Assembly: GCA_937895685.1 (NCBI GenBank)
Contig: CALBMC010000081.1
Coordinates: forward strand, 1-7,971
Origin: an uncultured bacterium
Lineage (GTDB): Bacteria; Patescibacteriota; Minisyncoccia; Phycocordibacterales; UBA9973
DNA length: 7,971 nt
Direction of reading: 5' to 3'
A model generated the notes under the pieces. It was not told the origin of the DNA and searched no databases. It saw nothing but the letters and a program-made list of their open reading frames with translations. Both the position numbers and the translations under genes were made by a program. How positions within the stretch are numbered: the stretch's first letter is position 1; every line of letters begins with the position of its first letter. Shown piece by piece: positions 1 to 6,163 of the stretch.

Positions 1-19
1 ATTGCTAAAAATTGTTACC

Positions 20-502
20 ATGAAAAGATTGATCTTTTTTCTTTTGCTCATTCCGAGCATTGTTTTTTCCCAAAATAAAAAAACACATGATTCTACTTTG
101 GTTGTTATAAAAACTTTTGAAAATCAGACGATGGAGTTTGTATACTATGTTTGTGAAAGGTCTTATCCAATAGAGGACACTCTCAATATGAAAGTGTTAA
201 AGCAGTATTCTGGAGATAATGTAGAGGAAGAAGCCGTGAAAAGAATTTATCTTGGAGAAAACATTGTCTATGGAGACACAATAGGAGAACCGTACTATGA
301 AAATGAATCTTTATTTATCAGAGTCAAAAAAACAGATATTGAAAAAATTTATCTGGAAAAAAAGACTCAGAAAATAAGATATCAGATCATAAGCAAAAAC
401 ACTAAACAGCGTAGTTTAAATAAACTGGGTTGGGCAACTGGGGGTGCCGCCCTTGTTGCCGTTATTGTTACAGTAATAGTTGTTTTAGATAATACCCGTT
501 AG
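20..502 (+). CDS. Small exported/membrane-tethered protein of unknown function
   Basis: I do not recognise a family. The ATG at 20 is chosen over an in-frame TTG at 2 because it opens directly on a signal peptide: Lys-Arg, then a hydrophobic core (residues 4-16), then a likely signal peptidase I site at about FS|Q (17/18). The 160-residue product has a mixed, charged middle (19-135) with many Lys/Glu and beta-prone stretches. A second hydrophobic segment (about 136-156, Gly/Ala/Val/Ile-rich) follows a basic patch and leaves a four-residue tail. This suggests a surface domain anchored by its C-terminus. The signal ending in FSQ-N resembles those of Bacteroidota secreted proteins, so acquisition by transfer is possible but unproven. 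The gene is convergent with dnaE, 42 bp away. A TGCTAAAAA stretch at 3-11 could be a poor extended -10, but the upstream region is outside the window. Confidence 0.7.
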   Translation: MKRLIFFLLLIPSIVFSQNKKTHDSTLVVIKTFENQTMEFVYYVCERSYPIEDTLNMKVLKQYSGDNVEEEAVKRIYLGENIVYGDTIGEPYYENESLFIRVKKTDIEKIYLEKKTQKIRYQIISKNTKQRSLNKLGWATGGAALVAVIVTVIVVLDNTR

Positions 503-522
503 CTTTATGCGCGGGATTTTTT
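495..522 (+). terminator. Weak intrinsic terminator after the exported protein gene
   Basis: CCCGT (495-499) can pair with GCGGG (511-515, one G-T pair) around an 11-nt loop, followed by A and a T-rich run that continues to about 535. The stem begins inside the last codons and stop of the upstream gene. It is short, so termination may be partial. On the opposite strand the same stem lacks a good T-run, so it would serve dnaE poorly. Confidence 0.45.
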
Positions 523-544
523 ATTTTATCTTTTTACTATGATT

Positions 545-3500
545 TTATATTTTTCTAACCTTATCTATTTGAATACTTTTTTCTCCTTCTCTAACTGCAA
601 TTTTTCCTTCTATTGCAACAAGAACCCCTTCTTCTAAGTCACTAGCGCTTTTTTGAAATGTTTCTGAGAATACAACTCCTTCAATATTTCCCGTTAAGTC
701 GGAAAGTTTTATGAATGCCATTCTTGTTTGTTTTTTTGTGATTATAGATTTAACTTCGTCGATGTGTGCGATTAGGGTTATCGGATATCCGTGTTTTGCA
801 ATTTCTATAATTTTACTGATAGTCATTCCAGATTTTTCTATTAGATCAGCCTTCTCATCTAGTGGGTGGCCAGAAATATAAAGTCCAATTAATTCTTTTT
901 CCCAAGCTAGTTTCTGTGATTTTGTTGCTGGTTCTGCTTCTTCTAGCTTTAGACCACTTCCAACTTTCATGTCTCCAAATAGACTGTTTTGAGACTTTTG
1001 TGCAACGGCGTTTCTGTTGTACTCAAGAAGTTTTTCAAAATTTGAAACTAATTGTCCACGTTCTCCAAATTGGTCCATTGATCCGCTCATGATCAAAGCC
1101 TCAAGAGATTTTTTGTTTAGATTTTTATGTTGAACTCTTTCTAAGAAATTTTCTATAGAAGTATATTTGCCATTAGTTTTTCTTTCTTCAATTACAGCTT
1201 CCGCGATGTCATGTCCAAGATTTTTTATTGAACTAAGTCCAAAACGAATTTTTTCACTTTTTCCGTCTTCTCCCATTATGGCTGTAAAAGGATACAAAGA
1301 TTCATTTATATCTGGAGGAAGAACTGGAATTCCCATTCTCTCACATTCTTTTATGTAAGTTGTAATTGTTTCTGTGTCCCCAGATTCTGCAGATAATGCA
1401 GCTGACATATATTCAACAGGGAAGTTTGCTTTCATGTATGCGGTTTGGTAAGCCACTCTTCCGTAACTTGCTGCGTGAGCTTTGTTAAATCCGTAAGCGG
1501 CAAATGGAACAATCCAACTCCAAAGTTCTTCAGCTTTTTCTTTGCTAAATCCTGATTTTTCTATGCAACCTTTTGTGAATTTATCATGTTGAGCATCCAT
1601 TTCTTCTGGAATTTTTTTTCCAACTGCCTTTCGGAATTTATCCACTTCTCCCCAAGAGTACCCGGCGATATCTTTGGCGATGAACAGAAGGTCGTCTTGA
1701 TAAACAAGAATTCCGTAACTTCTTTCAAGAATTGGCTTTAGGAGTGGGTCGAAATATTTAACTAAAGAAGGATTGTGTTTTCTGGCGATGTAATCAGGAA
1801 TGAATTGCATTGGTCCAGGACGATAAAGGGCCACCATCGCGTTAATGTCGTGGATGCTAGAAGGTCTTAGTTCTTTTAGGAATCTAGTCATTCCGGAACC
1901 GTTGAGTTGGAAAAGGGCCTCAGTTTGTCCGCTAGCCAGAAGTTCAAAAGTTTTTTTATCATCAAGAGGAATTTTTTCTATATCAACTTCAGTTCCAAAT
2001 AACTTTCGAACGATGGCAACGGCATCATGAAGAATTGATAAGTTTCTAAGACCAAGGAAGTCAAACTTTATAAGTCCAGCTTCTTCGATTGTGTACATGT
2101 CGTATTGGCTAATAACTTTTCCACCCTTTGGATCAAGCTGAATAGGGGTGAAATCTGTAAGTGGAGTAGGGGAGATCACAACTCCTGCCGCGTGTACGCT
2201 GATGTGTCGAGCACAACCTTCAATTTTCATTGCCATGTCTAGAATGAATTTTGTATTTCTGTCATTTTTATATTGTTCAGCCAGGTCTGGAACCAACTCC
2301 ATCGCATGTTTTATCGTCATAGGAAATCCCTGACTTCCCATTGGAATCATTTTGGATATTTTATCTCCAACAGAATATGGATAGCCGAGAGCTCGGGCAA
2401 CATCTCGAACTGCTCCACGGGCCATCATTGTTCCAAAGGTTCCAATCTGAGCAACTTTGTCTTCTCCATATTTTGCTCGAACATAATCAAGCATCTGATC
2501 TCTTTTGTCGTCGGCGTAGTCCATATCAATATCTGGAGCAGAAGGTCTTTCTGGGTTTAGGAATCTTTCGAATGGAAGTTTGTAATCGATTGGATCAACT
2601 TTTGTTACCCCTGTCAGAAAGGTTGTTAAGCTTCCAGCCACTGATCCTCTGATGTTTGTGTAAATGTCATTTTCTTCTGCATATTGAAGGAGGTCTGCCA
2701 CAATAAGAATATATTTTGAAAATCCTTTGTTTTTTATGATTTCAAGTTCGTATTCTAGTCTGTCAGTGTATTCCTTTGTTTGAGGTAGGCCTCTTTTTTC
2801 AAACCCAGCATAAGCCATTTCTTTCAGAACTTCTTCAGCTGTTTTCCCATTGGATATTTCAAAGTTTGGGAAACTCCAATTTCCAAGACTTAATTTAAGA
2901 TCTACCATCTCAGCTACTTTCTCAGTGTTTGCCACAGCTTCAGGGTAATCTTTGAAAACATCAACCATTTCTTTTGGCTCAGCAAAATAATAATCACCTT
3001 CCATCTTGAAGTTGTTGTTATTTGTGTTTATGGCAAGCAGAGTATTGTGAGCTTCTTTGTCTTCTTCTTCTAGATAGTGAGAATCCCAAGTGGCAACAAG
3101 TGGAAGTTTGAGAGATTCAGCCAGTTCTTTTATTTGTGGCAATAGGGGAATATACCAATCGACTTCTTTATGGTTCATTATTTCAACAAAGACATTTTCT
3201 TTTCCAAAAACAGAAATATAAAATTGCAAAAGTTTCTTAGCTTCTTCTTTTGCTCCTTGGCGCATTAGAGAAATAAATTTACCTCCAGGACAACCAGAAA
3301 GACAAATTATTCCTTCTCCATGTTCGCGCAGTAGTTCCAAATCAGCTCGAGGTTTGTAATAAAATCCTTCAAGGAAACTCTTTGAAACAATTCTCATTAA
3401 GTTTTTGTAACCAGTTTCGTTTTTTGCAAGAAGTGTTAAGTGGTAGCTCTTGTTGTCAGTCCCAGATTCCATATCTTTTCTGGTTCTTTCAGCCATATAA

Positions 3501-3700
3501 ATCTCACAACCAATTATTGGTTTTATTCCATTTTTCTCACATTCTTTGTAGAACTCGATAGCTCCATACATATTTCCGTGGTCAGTCAGAGCTAGAGCGG
3601 TGGCGCCGTGAGACTTGGCCTTTTTAACAAGGTCAGGAATTTTACTCATTCCATCTAGGAGAGAGTAGTGAGAATGTGTGTGGAGATGAATAAAACTCAT
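545..3700 (-). CDS. dnaE: DNA polymerase III subunit alpha (replicative polymerase)
   Basis: This is the catalytic subunit of the replicative polymerase, 1051 residues. The N-terminal PHP domain (about 1-215) keeps a full set of likely metal ligands: H7/H9 in HLHTHSHYS, D16, H41 in TDHGN, E66 in GCEIY, H87, C137, and D206/H208 in ATWDSHY. E. coli DnaE has lost several of these, so PHP-based 3'-5' proofreading is plausible here. The palm has the catalytic pair D392/D394 in PDIDMDYADDKRD and the third Asp D547 in FDFLGLRNL. A helix-hairpin-helix follows near 855-885, then a sliding-clamp motif QNSLF (904-908), then an OB fold (about 960-1051). The protein stops at the OB fold and lacks the extra C-terminal tau-binding domain of E. 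coli DnaE (1160 residues). The ATG at 3700 gives the family's normal N-terminus and follows a strong promoter by 11 nt. No Shine-Dalgarno is visible. Confidence 0.98.
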   Translation of the reverse strand: MSFIHLHTHSHYSLLDGMSKIPDLVKKAKSHGATALALTDHGNMYGAIEFYKECEKNGIKPIIGCEIYMAERTRKDMESGTDNKSYHLTLLAKNETGYKNLMRIVSKSFLEGFYYKPRADLELLREHGEGIICLSGCPGGKFISLMRQGAKEEAKKLLQFYISVFGKENVFVEIMNHKEVDWYIPLLPQIKELAESLKLPLVATWDSHYLEEEDKEAHNTLLAINTNNNNFKMEGDYYFAEPKEMVDVFKDYPEAVANTEKVAEMVDLKLSLGNWSFPNFEISNGKTAEEVLKEMAYAGFEKRGLPQTKEYTDRLEYELEIIKNKGFSKYILIVADLLQYAEENDIYTNIRGSVAGSLTTFLTGVTKVDPIDYKLPFERFLNPERPSAPDIDMDYADDKRDQMLDYVRAKYGEDKVAQIGTFGTMMARGAVRDVARALGYPYSVGDKISKMIPMGSQGFPMTIKHAMELVPDLAEQYKNDRNTKFILDMAMKIEGCARHISVHAAGVVISPTPLTDFTPIQLDPKGGKVISQYDMYTIEEAGLIKFDFLGLRNLSILHDAVAIVRKLFGTEVDIEKIPLDDKKTFELLASGQTEALFQLNGSGMTRFLKELRPSSIHDINAMVALYRPGPMQFIPDYIARKHNPSLVKYFDPLLKPILERSYGILVYQDDLLFIAKDIAGYSWGEVDKFRKAVGKKIPEEMDAQHDKFTKGCIEKSGFSKEKAEELWSWIVPFAAYGFNKAHAASYGRVAYQTAYMKANFPVEYMSAALSAESGDTETITTYIKECERMGIPVLPPDINESLYPFTAIMGEDGKSEKIRFGLSSIKNLGHDIAEAVIEERKTNGKYTSIENFLERVQHKNLNKKSLEALIMSGSMDQFGERGQLVSNFEKLLEYNRNAVAQKSQNSLFGDMKVGSGLKLEEAEPATKSQKLAWEKELIGLYISGHPLDEKADLIEKSGMTISKIIEIAKHGYPITLIAHIDEVKSIITKKQTRMAFIKLSDLTGNIEGVVFSETFQKSASDLEEGVLVAIEGKIAVREGEKSIQIDKVRKI

Positions 3701-3711
3701 AAGATGGATTG

Positions 3712-3741
3712 ATTATAACAGGCGAATTGAAGCTTTGACAA
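3712..3741 (-). promoter_or_regulatory. dnaE promoter
   Basis: On the minus strand, TTGTCA (3741-3736; 5 of 6 match to TTGACA) is followed after 18 bp by a perfect TATAAT (3717-3712), which is also preceded by TG-T as an extended -10. The -10 ends 11 nt before the dnaE ATG, so the 5' leader should be only about 5 nt. Its -35 is the complement of the -35 used by the divergent gene. Confidence 0.75.
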
Positions 3742-3762
3742 AACATAATTTTCATGTAATAT
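3735..3762 (+). promoter_or_regulatory. Promoter of the divergent hypothetical gene
   Basis: A perfect TTGACA (3735-3740) is followed after 16 bp by TAATAT (3757-3762). Transcription should begin near 3769, about 12 nt before the ATG at 3781. An ATG at 3771, lying 8 nt past the -10, opens only a seven-codon frame. The -35 overlaps that of dnaE, so polymerase probably cannot occupy both promoters together. Confidence 0.65.
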
Positions 3763-3780
3763 CAGAAAAAATGTTTCATT

Positions 3781-4257
3781 ATGATGAATTTTAAAATTGA
3801 AATTGGAGATTCCTTAGACCCTAAGAATCCTAAAAGCCATGTTCTATTTTCAAATAGATTACAGAACATACTAAAACAGCTTGAAGAATTTATAAAAGAT
3901 TGGCGGGGAGTTGATGCAACTAATTTATATATTAACTCTTTACCAAAACTGGAATGTTGCAAGATAGGCGATATCCATGTTTGTCCTGCAAAAATAACTT
4001 TCAGTTCTACAAAGCTTCAATCACCGCAGGTGGCCATCTTTATAGAGATGAACTGTTCCCCGAGCCTCGCATTTTTAAAGATGACAGGTGATAGATGCTC
4101 TTTTGTTGAGGATTTAATCGAAGGAGATTTATTCGCTTATTTGCTGGAGGATCATGAGATTAGCCTTTATATGTGGCATCAAATAAACACATATTTAAAG
4201 ACTGGTGAAATCAAAATCATAACTGAAGAGTACGGAGAACCTTCAGTTAGTAAATAA
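3781..4257 (+). CDS. Hypothetical soluble protein, 158 residues
   Basis: The family is not recognised. It has no signal peptide and no membrane segment. The N-terminal third has a likely amphipathic helix (about 24-42), then a segment with three cysteines (C59, C60, C68), then beta-prone stretches (about 70-90), with further cysteines at 92 and 106. The C-terminal half is acidic and likely helical (about 108-140). The cysteines are not in the CxxC pairs usual for zinc ribbons, so metal binding is only a possibility. The first of two tandem ATG codons (3781, 3784) is used; the second is equally possible. It is a single-gene unit with its own near-consensus promoter and a clear terminator, which supports real expression. 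It diverges from dnaE with an overlapping -35 box, so its transcription may be tied to that of the polymerase gene. Confidence 0.75.
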   Translation: MMNFKIEIGDSLDPKNPKSHVLFSNRLQNILKQLEEFIKDWRGVDATNLYINSLPKLECCKIGDIHVCPAKITFSSTKLQSPQVAIFIEMNCSPSLAFLKMTGDRCSFVEDLIEGDLFAYLLEDHEISLYMWHQINTYLKTGEIKIITEEYGEPSVSK

Positions 4258-4280
4258 AGCATTGGAATTTATTTAAAAAT

Positions 4281-4305
4281 AAGCCGACAAATAGTCGGTT
4301 TTTTT
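4281..4305 (+). terminator. Intrinsic terminator of the hypothetical gene
   Basis: GCCGAC (4283-4288) pairs with GTCGGT (4294-4299, one G-T pair) around the loop AAATA, with flanking A-T pairs and a run of seven T (4299-4305). It is 24 nt past the stop codon. The rnhB -10 follows almost at once (4312). Confidence 0.88.
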
Positions 4306-4308
4306 ATT

Positions 4309-4317
4309 TGCTATACT
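4309..4317 (+). promoter_or_regulatory. Extended -10 promoter of rnhB
   Basis: TGCTATACT (TG at 4309-4310, hexamer TATACT 4312-4317) is a good extended -10. No good -35 is found, because that position lies inside the upstream terminator. Only 6 nt separate the -10 from the GTG start at 4324, so the expected first transcribed base falls at or next to the start codon: a leaderless mRNA. Confidence 0.6.
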
Positions 4318-4323
4318 TTTATT

Positions 4324-4911
4324 GTGAAATATATTGTAGGAATTGATGAAGCGGGCAGAGGGCCTCTTGCTGGACCGGTTGCGGTTGGGATTTTTATGAT
4401 TGCCGAAAACAAACTGAAGAAGATTGATTTGAGAGGGTTGAAGGATTCTAAAAAATTATCTAAAAAAAAGCGGGAAGAGTGGCGAGAAAAAATAAAGAAA
4501 ATGAAGAAAGAGGGAATTGCTGATTTTGCAGTAGTTCTTGTTTCAGAAAAACATATAGATAAAAACAGAATTCATAACTCTATAAAATTTGGAATTGAAA
4601 GGGGAATTAAAAAATTAAAAATTGGAAAGAAGGATAAAATCTTTTTGGATGGAGGACTCCGGCTTGATAACACTTTTCTTTTTCAAGAAACAGTCATAAA
4701 AGGGGATGAGAAAATCCCGGTCATTTCTCTTGCTTCAATAATGGCAAAGACTGAACGAGACCGGAAAATGCTTGGTTTTGCCCAAAAATACCCTAAGTAT
4801 GGCTTCGATAGTCATATGGGCTATGGAACCCGAAAACATGCTGAAAATATAAGGCTTTTTGGCCCATCTCCAATACACAGGAAAAGCTTTCTAAAGTCAT
4901 TTGACTTATAG
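4324..4911 (+). CDS. rnhB: Ribonuclease HII
   Basis: This enzyme cuts the RNA strand of RNA-DNA hybrids and nicks at single ribonucleotides left in DNA by the polymerase. The 195-residue product has the RNase HII fold throughout. Metal ligands are D8/E9 in GIDEAGRGPLAGPV, D109 in FLDGG, and D128 in KGDEKIP. The helix LASIMAKTERDR (136-147) and the C-terminal GYGTRKHAENIRLFGPSPIHRKSF (176-191 region) are typical. The KGD-KIPVIS linker is closer in form to archaeal-type enzymes than to E. coli RnhB. Residues 40-105 are very lysine-rich, with a basic helical stretch at 43-62. The start is GTG, fixed because the conserved motif begins at residue 6 and the stop-terminated upstream region leaves no room. 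No Shine-Dalgarno is seen. The 3' end contains the -35 of the next gene's promoter. Confidence 0.96.
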   Translation: MKYIVGIDEAGRGPLAGPVAVGIFMIAENKLKKIDLRGLKDSKKLSKKKREEWREKIKKMKKEGIADFAVVLVSEKHIDKNRIHNSIKFGIERGIKKLKIGKKDKIFLDGGLRLDNTFLFQETVIKGDEKIPVISLASIMAKTERDRKMLGFAQKYPKYGFDSHMGYGTRKHAENIRLFGPSPIHRKSFLKSFDL

Positions 4912-4929
4912 TCTATTTTGTAGTATAAT
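4901..4929 (+). promoter_or_regulatory. Promoter of the Nudix-like gene, overlapping the rnhB 3' end
   Basis: TTGACT (4901-4906) is separated by exactly 17 bp from a perfect TATAAT (4924-4929). The -35 lies in the last codons of rnhB. The predicted start site near 4936 leaves about 9 nt before the ATG at 4945, with no Shine-Dalgarno. There is no terminator between the two genes, so read-through from rnhB may add to expression. Confidence 0.8.
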
Positions 4930-4944
4930 CATCTCAGATCGCAT

Positions 4945-5790
4945 ATGTTTGCGAAAAAAATTGAAAACAAAATGAGCTTAACAGACGAAAGAATTTGGCA
5001 GTATTCTGCGCCTCCAGCGCAGTGGCCAACAACCTTCTTTACTGCTGGAGTTTTTATTGACGAAAGCAACAAGGTTGTAACCATTATCGACAAAGTCGGT
5101 GGCGTAGGGGCAAGGAATCCCAAACTTCCTGGCGGAATTACACAGCCGTCAGTGTTCCAAGACAATGCCTATTTTCAGGCGTTGAGAGCAATTTTGGAAA
5201 ATTGTTGTATACCAGTAATTGAAAAAGATCATGAGACTGGGAAGGATGTAGAAAAAAGAAAAAGAATCTACTCTTCTGAGCTTGTTGAAGAAATTATATC
5301 GTTGGAGAAAATCCGCGATAAAAAAAACAACAAGCATAAGATCGCTGTTAGAAATTTGGTACTTGAGTTCTTAGAAGAAACCGGACACTACATTTCCGGA
5401 GAAGTACAATTCTGTTGGTATCAATTGCAAAAACTACGCCAGTGGCACCAATATTTTTTTCTGGTTAAACAGTTATCTTTTCCAAAAAATGGAAAGTTAC
5501 TAAAAGTAGCTAACTACGAACCAATTCAAGGTTTCGTTTCCGTTGATGAGGATATAAAAGCTTCTAAAGCAATTTCTTATTCCTCGGCTTTGAAGTATTA
5601 CAAAGAAGCCGATGGTGATCAGTATGGTGAAGAAGAAGAAAATAGTAATAAGGAAAAAAACCCAGATTGCTTATTTCCTCCGCATCAGAGTGCCCTAAAG
5701 GCGGCCGGTTATTACAGGTCTATAGAGGACGGAAGATTTGCATACCTTTATATGCAGGGGTATACATTTAACCCCAACATGTACTGGTAG
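4945..5790 (+). CDS. Nudix-fold-like protein with an interrupted Nudix box
   Basis: This 281-residue protein has no signal peptide and is probably cytoplasmic. The N-terminal part resembles a Nudix core: a strand at 31-38 (FFTAGVFI), a second at 43-49, then KLPGG (60-64). A normal Nudix box would continue GX5EX7REUXEEXGU. Instead 81-89 (RAILENCCI) looks like a degenerate REUXEEXGU. After a charged insert (93-132), a second copy-like helix, AVRNLVLEFLEETGHYI (134-150), supplies E141, E144 and E145, with Leu140 in place of the Arg. The strand HQYFFLVK (168-175) fits the next Nudix strand. An acidic low-complexity stretch (about 221-238) and a Tyr/Phe-rich tail end the protein. A nucleoside-diphosphate-linked substrate is plausible but unknown. 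The ATG at 4945 fits the promoter; M10 is an alternative start. Two terminators follow. Confidence 0.7.
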   Translation: MFAKKIENKMSLTDERIWQYSAPPAQWPTTFFTAGVFIDESNKVVTIIDKVGGVGARNPKLPGGITQPSVFQDNAYFQALRAILENCCIPVIEKDHETGKDVEKRKRIYSSELVEEIISLEKIRDKKNNKHKIAVRNLVLEFLEETGHYISGEVQFCWYQLQKLRQWHQYFFLVKQLSFPKNGKLLKVANYEPIQGFVSVDEDIKASKAISYSSALKYYKEADGDQYGEEEENSNKEKNPDCLFPPHQSALKAAGYYRSIEDGRFAYLYMQGYTFNPNMYW

Positions 5791-5820
5791 GTTGGTAAAT
5801 TAAAATTGAATATTATTTAA

Positions 5821-5848
5821 AAGCCCCGTGCAGAAGCCGGGGTTTTTT
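5821..5848 (+). terminator. Intrinsic terminator 1 after the Nudix-like gene
   Basis: CCCCG (5824-5828) pairs with CGGGG (5838-5842) around a 9-nt loop, extended by A-T and G-T pairs at the base, with six T (5843-5848). It is 30 nt past the stop codon. Confidence 0.88.
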
Positions 5849-5852
5849 GTTT

Positions 5853-5897
5853 GCCCAGCCAGTTATAGATAAATACCCGGCTGGGCTTTTCTTTTTT
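5853..5897 (+). terminator. Second, tandem terminator hairpin before rpmF
   Basis: GCCCAGCC (5853-5860) pairs perfectly with GGCTGGGC (5879-5886) around an 18-nt loop, followed by TTTT-C-TTTTTT (5887-5897). It starts 4 nt after the T-run of the first terminator and ends 12 nt before the rpmF -10. It acts as a back-up terminator that insulates rpmF from upstream transcription. Confidence 0.8.
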
Positions 5898-5906
5898 GGG
5901 CTTATG

Positions 5907-5915
5907 TGGTAATCT
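5907..5915 (+). promoter_or_regulatory. Extended -10 promoter of rpmF
   Basis: TGGTAATCT (TG 5907-5908, hexamer TAATCT 5910-5915) fits an extended -10; the -35 region is only T-rich. It ends 8 nt before the ATG at 5924, again predicting an almost leaderless message. Two terminators just upstream make a local promoter necessary. Confidence 0.5.
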
Positions 5916-5923
5916 TTTTCTAT

Positions 5924-6142
5924 ATGGTTGTAAGAATGAGACATACGAGAGCACACACAGCAAACAGACGCTCTCATCATGCATTAATAGACAAGAAGTT
6001 AAATGTCTGCAAAAACTGCGGAAATAAGGTTCTTCCTCATGTTGCTTGTGCAAAATGCGGAACATACAAGGGAAGAAACGTTGTAGACACTGTTAAAAAA
6101 GTCGAAAAAAAGCAGGCAAAAAAGAAGGCTCGCTCTAAATAG
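5924..6142 (+). CDS. rpmF: 50S ribosomal protein L32 (bL32)
   Basis: This is a small structural protein of the large ribosomal subunit, 72 residues. The N-terminus MVVRMRHTRAHTANRRSHHAL (start at residue 1) matches the family, where a basic tail enters the rRNA. A zinc ribbon follows: C29-x2-C32-x9-C42-x2-C45, with all four cysteines kept. The C-terminal 18 residues are almost all Lys/Ala/Arg, a basic rRNA-binding extension. An in-frame GTG at 5906 would add six residues, but it lies upstream of the predicted transcription start, so ATG 5924 is preferred. The stop codon sits in the loop of a likely terminator/attenuator. nusB begins 21 bp downstream on the same strand. Confidence 0.96.
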   Translation: MVVRMRHTRAHTANRRSHHALIDKKLNVCKNCGNKVLPHVACAKCGTYKGRNVVDTVKKVEKKQAKKKARSK

Positions 6143-6156
6143 GAGTGGCTTTTTTT
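6131..6156 (+). terminator. Terminator/attenuator overlapping the rpmF stop codon
   Basis: CGCTCT (6131-6136) can pair with GGAGTG (6142-6147), including two G-T pairs, around AAATA, followed by GC and seven T (6150-6156). The last rpmF codons and the TAG lie within it, so a ribosome finishing rpmF would block folding. It lies 8 nt before the nusB start and no separate nusB promoter is evident, so it may attenuate rather than end transcription. Confidence 0.45.
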
Positions 6157-6163
6157 GTTCTTT

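Noticed and set aside
2148..2652. Open frames on the + strand inside dnaE (also near 862-1092, 1167-1358 and 1845-2030)
   Set aside because: They are antisense to a clearly conserved polymerase gene, have no promoter or plausible composition, and resemble no protein family.
3762..3962. Minus-strand open frame antisense to the 158-residue gene
   Set aside because: The + strand gene has a near-consensus promoter and a terminator; the antisense frame has neither.
4945..5790. Recoded (UGA-as-Gly) or frameshifted gene as an explanation for the odd Nudix box
   Set aside because: The frame is continuous, uses ordinary GGN glycine codons, and has a good promoter and terminator; the odd spacing is in the protein itself.
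5817..6065. Minus-strand open frame across the tandem terminators and rpmF
   Set aside because: It runs antisense to the conserved zinc-ribbon protein bL32 and through two terminator hairpins; its product looks like a frame shadow.
6141..6145. AGGAG as a Shine-Dalgarno site for nusB
   Set aside because: It lies 18 nt before the ATG, well beyond the usual 5-9 nt, and is part of the terminator-like stem at the rpmF stop.
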